A stretch of DNA of 64,000 bases from Colius striatus (taxonomy: Eukaryota > Chordata > Aves > Coliiformes > Coliidae). Every line of letters begins with the position of its first letter. Positions within the stretch are counted from its first letter, which is position 1. This document shows, piece by piece, positions 1-11,565 of the stretch. The stretch covers positions 10,452,001 to 10,516,000 of the forward strand of contig NC_084774.1 in NCBI RefSeq assembly GCF_028858725.1, read 5' to 3'. The notes beneath the pieces are model-generated. The model worked only from the letters and a program-made list of their open reading frames with translations, did not search any database and had not been told where the DNA came from. The position numbers were made by a program, and so were the translations under genes.

Positions 1-405
1 TATTGAAGACTGAAATTTGATTTATCAAGAAAAGAATCTGGTCATTTGATGTATGAAATAGAATTTAGCACTAAAACTGCTTCAGAATTGAAAATTGATG
101 CACTGTACAAAAATATAGACATGCAACTAAGACTTTTCCATTTCTTTCCTATTAACTTGAGCCTCCAGATGTTTAATTTGATGTGGAATTCCCAAGTAAT
201 GTGTATTTCTGAAAAGGACAAACCTGATTCAGTGTGCATAGTACAAATTTCACAGCAGTACTCTCTTAACGCTGGAGTATTGCCTCAAAAACAGCTGTAG
301 GGTGATAGATGCACAATCTCTTTTAACCCCTGGGCTTTGCCCTTTACCATTTGCTTTGCTGCTGTGTTGCAGGTTGAATTTTTTCACTTTGCTTTTGTAT
401 TACAG
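1..405 (+). other. DIDO1: DIDO1 intron (3' part), upstream of the SPOC exon
   Basis: This AT-rich stretch ends in a pyrimidine-rich tract and a TTACAG acceptor (AG at 404-405) directly before the SPOC exon. Open frames inside it are short and lack similarity that I recognise. I see no repeat or RNA gene in it. Confidence 0.7.
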
Positions 406-601
406 GAGTTGTGTTTGATTCGTTTCCATCCTGCCACAGAAGAGGAAGAAGTTGCCTATATCTCTCTCTACTCCTATTTTAGCAGTCGTGGTCGTTTCGG
501 TGTTGTAGCTAATAACAACAGGCATATCAAGGATCTCTACTTGATCCCCCTGAGTACTAAGGACCCAATTCCTTCCAAACTCTTGCCTTTTGAGGGACCA
601 G
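406..601 (+). CDS. DIDO1: DIDO1 exon encoding the C-terminal part of the SPOC domain (partial gene)
   Basis: This is the penultimate coding exon of death-inducer obliterator 1, a nuclear chromatin and RNA polymerase II associated protein. The whole protein has a PHD finger that reads H3K4 methylation, a TFIIS-like domain and a SPOC domain; only the end of SPOC is visible here. The 196 nt encode 65 residues plus one base. Characteristic strings are SLYSYFSSRGRFGVVANNN and PIPSKLLPFEGPG, nearly identical to the human protein as I remember it. The acceptor AG is at 404-405 and the donor GT at 602-603 (GTAAGC). The single leftover G joins GG at 5896-5897 to make a glycine codon, so the frame continues exactly into the terminal exon. 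Earlier exons lie left of the window. Confidence 0.93.
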
Positions 602-633
602 GTAAGCACAAAAAAGGGGAGGCTAAATGCTAG
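602..633 (+). other. DIDO1: Read-through coding tail after the SPOC exon (DIDO2-like 3' end)
   Basis: If the donor at 602 is not used, the SPOC exon frame continues for ten codons (ending KHKKGEAKC) to a TAG at 631-633. Mammalian DIDO1 is known to make a mid-length isoform (DIDO2) that ends just past the SPOC exon, so this short tail could be its avian counterpart. The open frame and stop are seen; use as an isoform is inferred. Confidence 0.45.
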
Positions 634-1563
634 GTAAAATCACCAACCAAAAATCAATCTGAGACAAGTTGTTGAATCTTTAGTTTAAATCTTATTAATT
701 TTTTTTAATATAAAGATAATTTTCAAGCATGTAAATAGGGAAGAAATAGAAATCCAACTCTGCTCAAGAGGAAATGAAATTGACTCAGCCTTTCCAACAA
801 GATGCTTTACACACTGTGAGGAGGATGAGTTTACCTGTAGGATCAAATATATGGAATAGCCACCACACTGAAAAAAAAAACCCAGCCAGCAACCCCCCAC
901 CTCCCACCTGCAGCAGCTCCTCCATCCCTCAAACCCCAGGCCCTTACAAATCATTCACAGCAGCTTAAATCAAGCAGGAAACTTTGCCCACAGTGGAGTC
1001 CAGAAATCTGTGAAGCCAAAGGTGCTGTTGATGGCGGTTTCCCACGGTGGTCATCATCTCACGTTGCACACGTGATGTGGTGCACAAGGGGTTTGGAAAG
1101 TTTTCTTCTGGTTGGAGCAAACTCCAGCCAAATCAATGACTTCTGAAATGTGCTTTGTTCCAGGGGAAAGGGATCCCCATTCCCTGCTGTTGGTAGGTGG
1201 CAGGCAGTAGTTGGTACAGGCAGGTTATATCACACTCTTTTTGGGTGAGATTACGGGTTGGCTTGAGTTTGTTCCGTGCTTGTGCATGGAGCATGGTGAC
1301 AGAAGAACTGAGCATGAAACAGCTTTCAGTTCCAAAATTTGAAGACCTCTTCATCAAAATGGAGGATGTTCATGTGCTTAGTTCCCAAATAAGTGCTTCC
1401 TAGCTCTGCTGAATTGGGTTCCTGTTTTAAAACCAGATCCAGTGTCGGGGCGAAAAATCAGGTAAGAAGTTGTTCTCTTCTGGTGACTGTATTAAAACCA
1501 CAGCATGAAAGACATGTAACCCACACTTCTTAATGACATTTGACACTCCTTTCTTCCACAACC

Positions 1564-1569
1564 AATAAA
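1564..1569 (+). promoter_or_regulatory. Candidate poly(A) signal for a DIDO1 read-through isoform
   Basis: AATAAA at 1564-1569 is followed within 25-50 nt by a GT/T-rich stretch (GTGGTCATTGTCTCTTT). It lies about 0.9 kb into the intron after the SPOC exon, a sensible distance for the 3' UTR of an intron-retaining transcript. AATAAA also occurs by chance in AT-rich introns. Confidence 0.35.
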
Positions 1570-2029
1570 AATGTTTTACAGAAAGTGGTCATTGTCTCTT
1601 TAAATTGTAAACCCTGTCCCTTTGAATAGAGTTGAGCAAGGACTTGAAGCTTATGATCTGATCAGTATGGCTGGAGGGGGGGAGGAGGGAGAGGGCAATG
1701 AAGCCTTGCCACTCCAGAAATCCTAGTTAGAAGATATTGCAGCTGTATCAGCCAGTTCCATCAGGCACATATGGATGATGAATTTCTCCTGTTTCCTGAT
1801 GGGCTGGATTTGGAGCACAACTGAGGACTTCTGAACTGCACTATTACCTAGAAGATCTGCAGAAAGCTTTGACGTGGGGGATTTAAAACCGGAGGGAAAC
1901 GGAAGTTTATCCATATTTATACTGAATTCATCTCAGACATTTATTACCAGATGTTGTGTACTGATTGGCTGTCTCTGCAGTGGTTTACTGTGTGGGAATT
2001 TACTGTCTTGCACACACACTTAAGTAGTA

Positions 2030-2140
2030 CTTTAATCTCTAGATCTCAAAGCACTTTGTAAAAAATAGTATAATCAGACTTAATAACCAATAGAAAGTGA
2101 GTTATTGAGGGATTTAGTGGCAGGATTGGGAACATAGGAG
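2030..2140 (+). repeat. Possible old SINE (MIR/CORE-like) remnant in DIDO1 intron
   Basis: The segment contains GATCTCAAAGCACTTTGTAA followed about 80 nt later by a TTAGTGGCAGGATTGGGAAC stretch. This arrangement resembles the body of ancient amniote tRNA-derived SINEs. The match is by memory and weak; it could be unique intron sequence. Confidence 0.3.
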
Positions 2141-5100
2141 GCATCTTACATGGTTAAGGCAGCTTATTTTTAACAAAACAGACCTATGAGCAAAAGATTC
2201 CACAACTGCTGATAGTTTACAATGGGAAGTGTGTTTTTTCTTCAGGTGTGAGGACGTGAACTCTTCCCGATGCTGTTTAGCATGCTCTTAAAAGTTCATC
2301 TCAACCATTAAGAACAGCAGCAGCAGCAGAGGAACGTGGCATTACCAACCTTATTTCCTGTGGCCGCCAACTCCATTCAGCAAGTGGCCCTGAATGTGCA
2401 GCAGCGTTGCAATGCCAGGGGCAATGCCCCTGAGCTGAGGCTGCACAAATCTGAGGATGGCTGTCAGCTGGTCTTGTGATTAATTAAGACATATTTAAAT
2501 GGTGTGGTCAAAATTTAAGGAATATCTTGTGTTGGTCTCTGCAGCTTAAAAACATACACCATGGGTGTGCTCAGTCTGTCCCTGTGCTTTTGTAATGATG
2601 CACAGAAATCAGGCATCTGTCTTTAACAATACAAGTGACTTCTTGCCAGGTAGGGATGCCAGGGAAAGATGTGGCCATTTTGTGCATAAATATGGTAAAA
2701 CTGATCTAGGTCATATTTAAGGGTCGGAAGAACAAATATCCATCCAATACTGATATTTAGCAGAGCCCACTTTAATGGCTTTGGTTACAGGATGTAACTC
2801 ACTAAAACCAGCCTGTGGACTTCAAGTACAAAACATGATAATAACTATTTTATAAATAATTGAACACTGAAACCTCCTAACTCTGCCAACACAGCTTGCA
2901 GCACTTTTAAAATGCTTGCATGTGAAAAACAGCCACTGAGCAGTAGCTGGGGACTGCAGCCAACATTTTTGTTATGACCTAAAATTAGATACTTAACCTG
3001 TTGATGGAGATTTGAAATAGAATGGGAGTGACCTCTGAAGTGCAGGACTTAGCTGTATGTTTCCATTCAAAGGAAGCATTTAGTGTTTGATGACTTTGAA
3101 CTGGGCAAATGTAAAAGCCAGGTTAGGCAGAACTTCTAATGTTTGTGTAAAGTTACAGTATCAGAGTTGACATGGTAATGGATTCATTCTGTGATGACTA
3201 AACATTCAATTATAACTAATGTTATTAATGTAGTACTGGGATTTGTTGCCTTCAAAATGTGTTGAAAATTTACCCTGTTTTAATTAGTGACTTGATCTCT
3301 GTTTCTGACAGGGATTCAAGGCTGATTTTTCAGTCATTGCTGTTTATCAGATATCCTACCCAGTGGATTTTAGAAAGTTGTTTATTTCAATTATTCACTG
3401 TCTGAGATTCATTGTGACTAACTGCAGAAGTCACAAGTCTCTGCATACACGTGTGATAAACAAAACATTAATCACAGAGGAGCAGTAAGTGCCTACTGGG
3501 AGTTCTTGGATGAAGACCAATTAGTGAGATACTCTGCACTGGTCAACACCAACCAAATGTGGAGTCGTTGCTCACGTACTGACCAAAACCATGCAGCAAA
3601 TTCTGACACAGTGAACCATTTGGAATGAGTTAGTCTGTTCTGACTATAAATTGGGAACGTTTTCTGAGCTGTCTTGAACTATGCTTAGATCTTGAATACC
3701 TAATATTTCCTTTAAAGTAGTGAAGTGCTGTGAGCAGAGCTGCTAGAGTTGCTTTTAGGCTGTGGGTGCAAGTAAGTATTGGTGCAAGTTGAGTATTTAT
3801 GTATAATAAGCTTAGATTGAACAGAAATGAGTGATTTGTTTAGTTCCTATCCTGCCTATTTGCATCCCCACCTTTCTTATGGGGCAGATTGGAGCATGTA
3901 CTGAATTAATAGAAATTCTTAGTTCTGGTAACTCAGCTGGTTCATTTTCTTCAGGTATTTTAAATCTTTATCAATTTCTTAATAGGAAAGAAGGTGGAAA
4001 TTGGCAACATTTACTAACACAGGCAAAACTCCTTTTTGGCACTGGGTTTTACATGTATAAATAGGAAATAGTCTGTAGTAAAAAATGGGAAAGAAAAGGT
4101 TATTGGAAACAATCTATCCCTCTTAACCACAGAAATACATCAAACTTGAACTATGGAGTAAGAGAAGTTCTGATTTGGATCTGGAATGCATTCTACAGAA
4201 TAACCATGTTGCAGAGACTTTCACTCAAGCTTAATTATTCTTGTTTCTTAATGTAATTATAGCAACAGCCACCTCTGATAGGAAATCTCAAGCATCTGTA
4301 GTTCTCTTCTATTGATTTCTCAGTGTGAAGTTAGCAACCAAAAGCTTGGTAGAAGGTGTTGTTTATTAAACTTGAACAGAAATGGAGGCAAACAGCTGAT
4401 GCCATTTTCTCATTAGATGGTAAATGTAGGAATTCCCTTGAAACCTCGACTTGGTTGTTTCAGCAGAGTGGTGTATCTGTGAGTCTGCTTTGCTAATGGA
4501 GTGTATCTGCAGCTCTGGGGTTTGGGGGTTGTGTTGGTATCAAAAAGTTTGCAGTGACAATAATTAGATATTTAAAAATTATTCCTTAATGAGCAACTGG
4601 TTTGGTTTAATAAGAGCAAGGAATTCATCTGTATATGTGTGTGTAGAACTGTTAGAGACTCATGAGTAGAAGGAACAATGTAGGTCAGAGTCCTCACCTT
4701 ACCACTGTGGATTTTGTCTGTCGTTTTGCAGATGGGTTTGTGTTTCTGTCTTACTGCTTCCTAGCTGGATGCAAATAACAACTGATGGCACTTAGTGGGG
4801 AAAGGCACTGGCTTTTCCAGTGAGGAGCTTTTGAAAGTCACTAAACCCAGAAGCTTACAAAGCCTCTCTTTACACTGATATTCTGTTTGCTGCATGTTAA
4901 AGGATTTATTCACTGTCCTTGGTTCTGGACATGTTTATCTTCCAAAGCGGGAACTGTGTGAACATGGAAGAAATACAGGAAGGGGAAACAGACCCACAGC
5001 CCTTTGCATTTTTCCTCTTTGTCAGAAACTCTCCTCTCATTTTTTAATCTACTTCTCCAAGAATTCAAGGCTGAAGCTTTCCTAAAGAAGCAGTTCTTCT

Positions 5101-5895
5101 CTCAATGTTTTTAACTTGTAAAAACATCACACTGAATCCTGTGACAGGGGGTTTAAAGTCCACTTGCCCTCTGCATACCAGATTCTTGCCCATTTCCTTG
5201 CAGAGAAAGCAAATGCACCCCTCATACTTTCCTCCCATGTGCCAAACTCACCTCTGCTGAAGCTCCCCTTTGCTTGGTTGGTGCTTTGTCAGTTTCCTGC
5301 ATCTGTCACATGTATAAAATAATGGCTCTCTGGAAAAAAAAACCACCAGGGAGTGGGTTATAAGCTTTAATCCTGTTTCCAAGCACAGTTTGAGGTTACT
5401 TTTTCAGCAATTACTGGTATTTGTTTAACTTGGAGGCAAAATCTCTCTAGGCTGGTGTAGTCTTGTAGCACAGATAATAACAGAAATACAGTCATGAGCT
5501 TGTCAACATCTTGGTGTATAGAACATATTTATAAACTGTTAACAAGTAAATACATGCTTTGACAAGGGGAGGTGTAGGGATCATTAAACAAGAAAAACAA
5601 TGCAAAAGTACAAAAATAGAAGTGTCTTTGGTTTTGAACATTTGCAGAGACGCTCTGTGATAATGATATCTGCTGCTGCAGCCTTTCAAGGGAGGCCTGA
5701 AGACATGACTTGTTAGGTACAAATACATAGAGGAAATCTAGAGGCACACATGTAGGGAAAGTTGCCAATAGGTCATCTCATGGAATTAAGACTGTTGTGA
5801 TTTTTGTAGCTGTCAGGCTGGAAATAGGAAGTTTCTCTTGAAAGCAAAATTAAGACTTAGTTTTTCAGCTGTGCAATGTTTGTGTTCTCTTCCAG

Positions 5896-8800
5896 GGCTG
5901 GAGACATCTCGGCCCAATTTAATTCTTGGATTGGTCATCTGTCAGAAAGGGAAGCGCCCTGCCACTGGCCTTGACACAGAAAAGACAGAGGAAAAGCGAA
6001 GCAGGATTCAAACACATGAGGAAACTGAAGCATCCGTGTTCTCTAAAGGGCCAGCAGCTGCTCCACAGGAGAAGAGAGCTCCCAAATACCCACTTTATTC
6101 AGGAGATTCAGCTGTAAGTACAACACCACCTGGATCTCCTCCACCACCGCCCCCGCTGCCTGCTCCAGACACCTCTGCAGTTACACCTTCAGTATTAAAA
6201 ATACTCTCCTCCATTAAAAGTGGACCTACAACTACAGTACCACCCCCCACGTCAACTGCTGCTCCTGCAAGCTCTGCTGCAACACCTTCTTCATCCTCCA
6301 AAACCGCCACTCCCCTCGAGCACATCCTGCAGACGCTCTTTGGGAAAAAGAAAAGCTTTGAGCCTCTTGCTAAAGATTCTGAAACTGCCCAGCCTTCTAG
6401 TCAGGAAGGTCGAGGTGCTGCTGATGGGGCAGTGGCAGCTGTTCCTTTGTTAGATCCCATCGTGCAACAGTTTGGACAGATGTCGAAAGACAGAGCTATA
6501 GAAGAGGAGGAGGACGACAGGCCGTACGATCCCGAAGAAGAATATGGCCCAGAGAAAGCTTTTGAATTGCAGAGTGGTGAAAGTGAAAAGCGCTATAACG
6601 TGGAAAAGCCATCGAATGCAGCCGAGCTGGAGGATGAGGCCTATGATCCAGAGGATGAAACCATCTTGGAAGAAGCAAAAGTTACTGTTGATGACTTACC
6701 TAACAAGATGTATACAGACACTAAAAGCGCTTCTTCAGAACCCTCTGCTGCCTATGTGCCTGATTTAGCTGCATCCTCGTCCTTGGTAGAACAGCAAAAA
6801 ATGCTGGAAGAATTGAATAAGCAAATAGAAGAACAGAAAAGACAACTGGAGGAACAAGAAGAAGCTCTCAGACAGCAGAGGGCAGCTGTTGGTGTTTCAA
6901 TGGCTCATTTTTCAGTGTCTGATGCTTTAATGTCACCGCCACCAAAAACTTCCCTGATAAAGACTGAATTATTTCATCAGGACCAGCAAGCTACACAAAA
7001 AGTGGATTTACCTTCGTCTTTAAATCAGCAAACACAAGTTTTGAACCAGGGCTGTGACCCAAGGCAGAACAGAGATCCTCGGCAAGCTAGAAGGATGGTG
7101 GCAGAGACTAACGACACTGTCGATCCTCGAATAAAACCACAAGTGGTGCAGAACGAGATACCCCCAAGAGAAGTAGATCCAGCAAGTTTCCCAGATGCTT
7201 TGCAGCTTCCAGTTGTTGAGGAAAACACTGCTTTAATTTTTGATGATCAGTCTGGTTGTAGGAGTGATGGTTGGGCTCCCCAAAAAGAGGCAGCTAACAG
7301 CAAACTGGAAAACGCTCTTCAAGCTACTTTGGAAAACATGAGTCAGACGAGTTCTGGAGAAGGTTCTGCGTCCAAACCTTTACGTAAAGTGCTGCTTCCA
7401 ACACCTCCAAGTACATCTTTTCAGCCTGGTTTCTCCATGTCAAATGACAATCAGTGTTTGCAAGATATGCACACAATGTCCTGGCCCAGTGAGTCCAAGG
7501 AAGTAATGGGAGTGGATTCTTTCTCAAATGTGATGTTTCCATCTCAGGAACAGGCAGCTGGTCCCTTTGAAGCGGAGAGAGGCCTTTCATCGGTGCAATA
7601 CGACGAGCAAAGAAATCCTCAGTCTCATCCATTTGTGGAACAAATGGAAGCTCCATCGATTCAGGGTGAGGGTGGACCACAGCACTTTGAAGAGAACCGA
7701 GCTGGACCTGCATTTCCATTGGCTGGACAGAAGGGAGGGCCTGCACAGCCACTTGTGCTCAGTGCACCTGGACCTCATGGACCTAATTTCAGAGGACCAG
7801 CACCGCAGTTCCCTGAAGAGCAGGTTTCTCCAAATGACGATGGGCAAAGAGGACCTCCGTCTGGGAGATTTGGAGGTCCCAAGGGCCCCATTCCTTCCTT
7901 ATTTTCTGCACAGCACGGACCTCTTTTTGGTGATAATAGGGGCCCTGCTCCTCCTTATCATGGTGTTCCCAGAGGAATGTCACCCTCTCAGTTTGAAGAG
8001 CGTCGGGAACCTCCCATGGAACAGAGGGAATTTTCAGATCCCCAGTATAATGATATGATTAGGCCTCCAGGACAGTTTGAAGGACCAGATCCCCCTCAGT
8101 TTATGGGAAACAGAGGACCTGCACCTTTTCCTTTTGGAGGTCAAAGACGGCCCCCACCGGCTCAGTTTAAAGGACAGAGAGGAGGCCCTCACTATGGAGG
8201 GCCGAGAGGTCCAGCCCCAAGTCACTTTGGGGGACCGAGAGGGCCTCACCCAAATCAATTTGAAGGACAGAGAGGGCCTCACCCAAATCAATATGAGGGA
8301 CAGAGGGGGCCAGCTCCAAACCACGTGCCTGGTCCAAGAGGACTTTTGCCACAGCCATTTGAGGAACGGAGAGGGAGCCCCCCCAGATTTGCCAACCAGA
8401 GAGGTCCAGCACCGATTCCGTTTGGAGGACCAAGAGGAGCTGCACCTGCCCTGTTCCCAGAGGAAAACGAACCTCCTCCTTCCAGATTCCATTTCCAAGG
8501 TCAGTCTCCACAGGGTATGAAGCCAAGCCCGAGACCCCTCCTGGACCTTCCAAGCCATCCTCCATCCCACAGAAAAGAAATGTGGGAGGAAGCTGGACCA
8601 TCTGCATCTCTCTCCAATATTTCTGGACAGGGGTCCGAGTCAGAAGGACAGTGGTCAGCCTCTGACTTCCGAGAAGGCAAAAACCCCGAGTTTAGAGGCC
8701 AGGCTTTTGAAGGGAGACAGAGAGAGAGGTATGATGGAGGAAATAAAGATAAGGGTTTAGATCAGTCAGAGTCTCAGCAAGCAGATAATCGACAAGGGAG

Positions 8801-9281
8801 ACCTTTTGAGGAAAGACGAAGAGATCGAGAACACGGTAGGCCTTGGGAAAGAGACCGGGGCAGAAACTGGAACAGAGACAGAGACTGGGAGAGACACAGA
8901 GACAAGGAATGGGACAAAAACAGGGACCGAAACCCAAACAAAGAGAGAGACAAGGATTCGGAGCGGGGTAAAGAATGGGAAAGAAACAGAGACCGGGACA
9001 GAGCAAGAACCAGAGAGAGAGAATCCTACCGGAGGCGGGATCGGGAGCGATCGCGAAGCAGAGACAGAGACCGCGACCGAGAGAAAGACAGAGACCGTGA
9101 TCGCAGCCGAGACAAGGACCGAGATCGGGAGAGGGAGCGAGACCGGGAGAGAGAGCGGGGCAAGGATCGCAAAGACCGCAGCAAGAGCAGGGAAACTGGG
9201 AAAGAGATGAAGCCAGAAACACCAAAGGAAACTCCGAAAGCGACAGAAACTGAAGCTTCATCTTCCACTAACCAATCTTAG
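5896..9281 (+). CDS. DIDO1: DIDO1 terminal exon: long C-terminal tail of the longest isoform (DIDO3-type)
   Basis: The exon opens right after the TCTTCCAG acceptor and codes for 1127 residues beyond the split glycine, ending in TAG at 9279-9281. The open frame reaches further upstream (to 5838) but that part is intron. Order of features: a conserved opening (LGLVICQKGKRPATGLDTEK), a Ser/Thr/Pro-rich stretch with a run of prolines near 6135-6170, HILQTLFGKKKSF, acidic EEEEDDRPYDPEEEYGPE and AYDPEDETILEEAKVTVDDL segments, a Glu/Gln-rich coiled coil (about 6780-6890), then a Gly-Pro-Arg rich collagen-like region (about 7680-8460) with 11-residue repeats, and an Arg/Asp/Glu-rich end (about 8810-9190). 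All match human DIDO3 in order. The tail is mostly disordered; its exact molecular role is not clear. Short open frames on either strand inside it are shadows. Confidence 0.96.
8232..8330 (+). repeat. DIDO1: 33-bp coding tandem repeat in DIDO1 (11-residue GxRGPxPN units)
   Basis: Three consecutive in-frame 33-nt units read GPRGPHPNQFE, GQRGPHPNQYE and GQRGPAPNHVP. The first two are almost identical at DNA level, so the array probably expands or shrinks by slippage or unequal exchange. Less regular units with the same FGGPRGPxP pattern surround it. The human protein has comparable units. Confidence 0.8.
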
Positions 9282-10376
9282 AAATGGGGTTGATACTCTG
9301 GTCCCTATAAATAATCCACTTTGGCAACACAGCAAGGACTGAGGCAGCATCACCTGTAAATAGTGTATATTCTTACCTTGACAAAACTGCTGCTGGCAAA
9401 CGAGCCTTACAAAATGAACTGACAGCGAGTCTTGAACAACTGTGAATGCAAACACTCAGCAGCTGAAAGGCACAGACACACTGGACTTTCACTTGCTACC
9501 TTTTGTGCATAATGATTTTTCTTATAAAGACCCACAGCGTTACCTGTCGGGAGATTTTGGGTTTTCTATCTGCATCTTTATCTTAAAAGTTTCCATTTAC
9601 AGTACAGAGATGGGAAAAGTCTAAGAAGAGCATATTGCTTTTATAGATTATAAAGTTATGTTTTCCAGTAACTTGAATTGTAATTTTATAAGAGAATTAA
9701 AGCCAGACCTTAGGAGCCATACCTTTACTCTCATTTACATGATATTTTGGTGTCAAAGTTGTTCCTACAGCACACACTTCCATGAAAGGAGCCTGATGTT
9801 GCCATCTGGTTTATTTGACAGTACAAGGGTTGGGTGTGGTGAGGAACAGGCCGTAGGGGAACAGTGTTAATCGACAGAGGGTTTGAAAACAGGATGTTAC
9901 CAGCTTCAACTGCACCATCTGCCTTCTTATAGGCTGGTACTTGGTGTTTTGGAATCCACCTGAGAAGCTCCAGCAAAGAATTGTACTTGGGTTTTTTCAT
10001 GAGACTTGGGGAGGGTCGTAAATGTCACATTTTTACAAATCTGTAACAAAAGAACCCCCAAGAGCAGCACTTTTATAACCAGCAACAAGCAGGAAAACAT
10101 CAGGCATTGGTTTGGAAAATGCCAGGACTGCAAAGGAATTGGTACCAAAGGAAAGCAGGAGGAGTTGGTTAAAGAGGCCACAGGACCTGTTCCTTGGATT
10201 GAGCTGATTTAGTGGAGCATTTGGGGGGGGTCAGTTTGGCTTTGCAGAACTTCACCATAGACCAGAAATGTTCCCATTTCATTGTCCTTCAAAAAAAGGG
10301 TGGGGGGTGCTTCTGAAAAAAAAAAAAGAGTTTCATTGGGGTTTTTTTGTTAGACTCTGCTTAGGCTGGTAGTGTA

Positions 10377-10382
10377 AATAAA
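10377..10382 (+). promoter_or_regulatory. Candidate internal poly(A) signal, DIDO1
   Basis: AATAAA lies about 1.1 kb after the DIDO1 stop. It could define a shorter alternative 3' UTR. Confidence 0.4.
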
Positions 10383-10985
10383 AGTCCACTGAGGAAGGGA
10401 TGACTGCATCGAGCTCACAGAGAGCTGTGGTGCTTCTGTGCTGTGGTTCAGGGGGGACATTTCTCACTGTGAAATCCATGCCATTGCTACTTCTCATGTC
10501 TTCTACAGTATGAAATCAAACCCTGCTAATTTATTTGGGCATGTAAATGAACAATGAGGGTTCCATGTTTTGATATTTTTCTAAGATAGCTTTGGAAATG
10601 TGAAGATGAGCTTCCTCTGAACACTTGCACCCCGAAGACTACGTCACAAGGAGCGTGTGTGCCATGTATCTCACACCAGATCTCACACTTCACACTGGTG
10701 TGTCTTGGAAGTCCTTCGAGGATTTGCCGGTTGAAACGATCATCTGTAGACAGAGAATGAAATGCAGAGAGGTGGGATGAAATGCAAACATCTGCCATGG
10801 TGTAAGGTTTCTTTTTTTCTTAATGAGATGTTTCTAATTTAAAGACATACACAAAAGTATGCAAAAAGGGTGTTTGGTCACATTTCCTTGATAGACATTT
10901 CTGTAAATTGTCTTTTATATGGCAAAAATATATCACTGTACATGAAAATACAGGACTTCACAGCTCTTTTGTTACTGGTCAGTAG

Positions 10986-10991
10986 AATAAA
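10986..10991 (+). promoter_or_regulatory. Likely main distal poly(A) signal, DIDO1
   Basis: AATAAA is followed 20-50 nt later by a T/GT-rich element (GTTGTCCATTTCTTAAATCT and TATGTGTGC), the usual layout of a cleavage site. It is the last such signal before the CR1 copy and the duplicated exon, so it probably ends the major DIDO1 transcript near 11010. Confidence 0.6.
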
Positions 10992-11133
10992 CATCTACAG
11001 AGAATTGTTGTCCATTTCTTAAATCTCTATGTGTGCATTATTGCCCAAATGTTGCTACTTTTCAACAAACAACACGGGTTTCTTTTCCTCTTTGGTGAAC
11101 AGAAGATGTCCTGCAGGACAGTCACAACTCACT

Positions 11134-11289
11134 GAATCACAGAATCATAGAATTGTGGGGGTTGGAAGGGATCTCCAGAGATCATCCAGTCCAACCCCCC
11201 TGCAACAGCAGGTTCACCTAGATCAGGTCACATAGGAACGTGTCCAGGTGGGTCTTGAAGACCTCCAAGGAAGGTGACTCCACAACATT
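11134..11289 (-). mobile_element. CR1 LINE 3' fragment
   Basis: GAATCACAGAATCATAGAAT opens the element, followed by GTTGGAAGGGATCTCCAGAG and CATCCAGTCCAACC. These are the reverse complement of the CR1 3' end with its ATTCTATG-type terminal repeats. It lies between DIDO1 and its duplicated exon. 5'-truncated, as is normal for CR1. Confidence 0.92.
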
Positions 11290-11565
11290 TAATTGTAGCC
11301 ATTCTACAAAGCATGTGGAAATCTCTGCTTATCATTTTTTCCTGGAAGTTGAAAGCTGCAGCCTGCACTGCGCAGCCTTGCCACTGGGTGGGGGAGGACT
11401 AACACTGCAAAACGTGTTCCATTCAGCGAGCCTGACAGAAGAGGAAGTGGGAAATGATATCACTTGGGAAATACGGTTTCTATGGGATCAGATTTGAACC
11501 TAAGAGGTGGGAGAATCGGTGATTTAGGGGGATATTCTGTGAACAAAAGTTGTTGCTGAATCAGA

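Larger units (their letters stand above)
602..5895 (+). other. DIDO1: DIDO1 last intron (5.3 kb)
   Basis: This intron separates the SPOC exon from the terminal exon. Donor is GTAAGC at 602 and acceptor is TCTTCCAG ending at 5895. It is AT-rich and I recognise no gene in it. A poly(A) signal at 1564-1569 may end a read-through isoform, and 2030-2140 may be an old SINE remnant; both are listed separately. The other open frames here are short and unsupported. Confidence 0.8.
9282..11010 (+). other. DIDO1: DIDO1 3' untranslated region
   Basis: No coding sequence is apparent after the TAG. The stretch is A/T-rich with several T and A runs and ends near the AATAAA at 10986-10991. Another AATAAA at 10377-10382 could give a shorter 3' UTR. 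The 3' limit is inferred from the signal, not observed. Confidence 0.7.

Noticed and set aside
5838-5895. Start of the long DIDO1 frame at 5838
   Set aside because: This is intron sequence before the TCTTCCAG acceptor and has no ATG; the exon begins at 5896.
7324-9261. Several 80-190 codon open frames antisense to the DIDO1 last exon
   Set aside because: They are shadows of the long repetitive coding frame; their composition mirrors the sense repeats.
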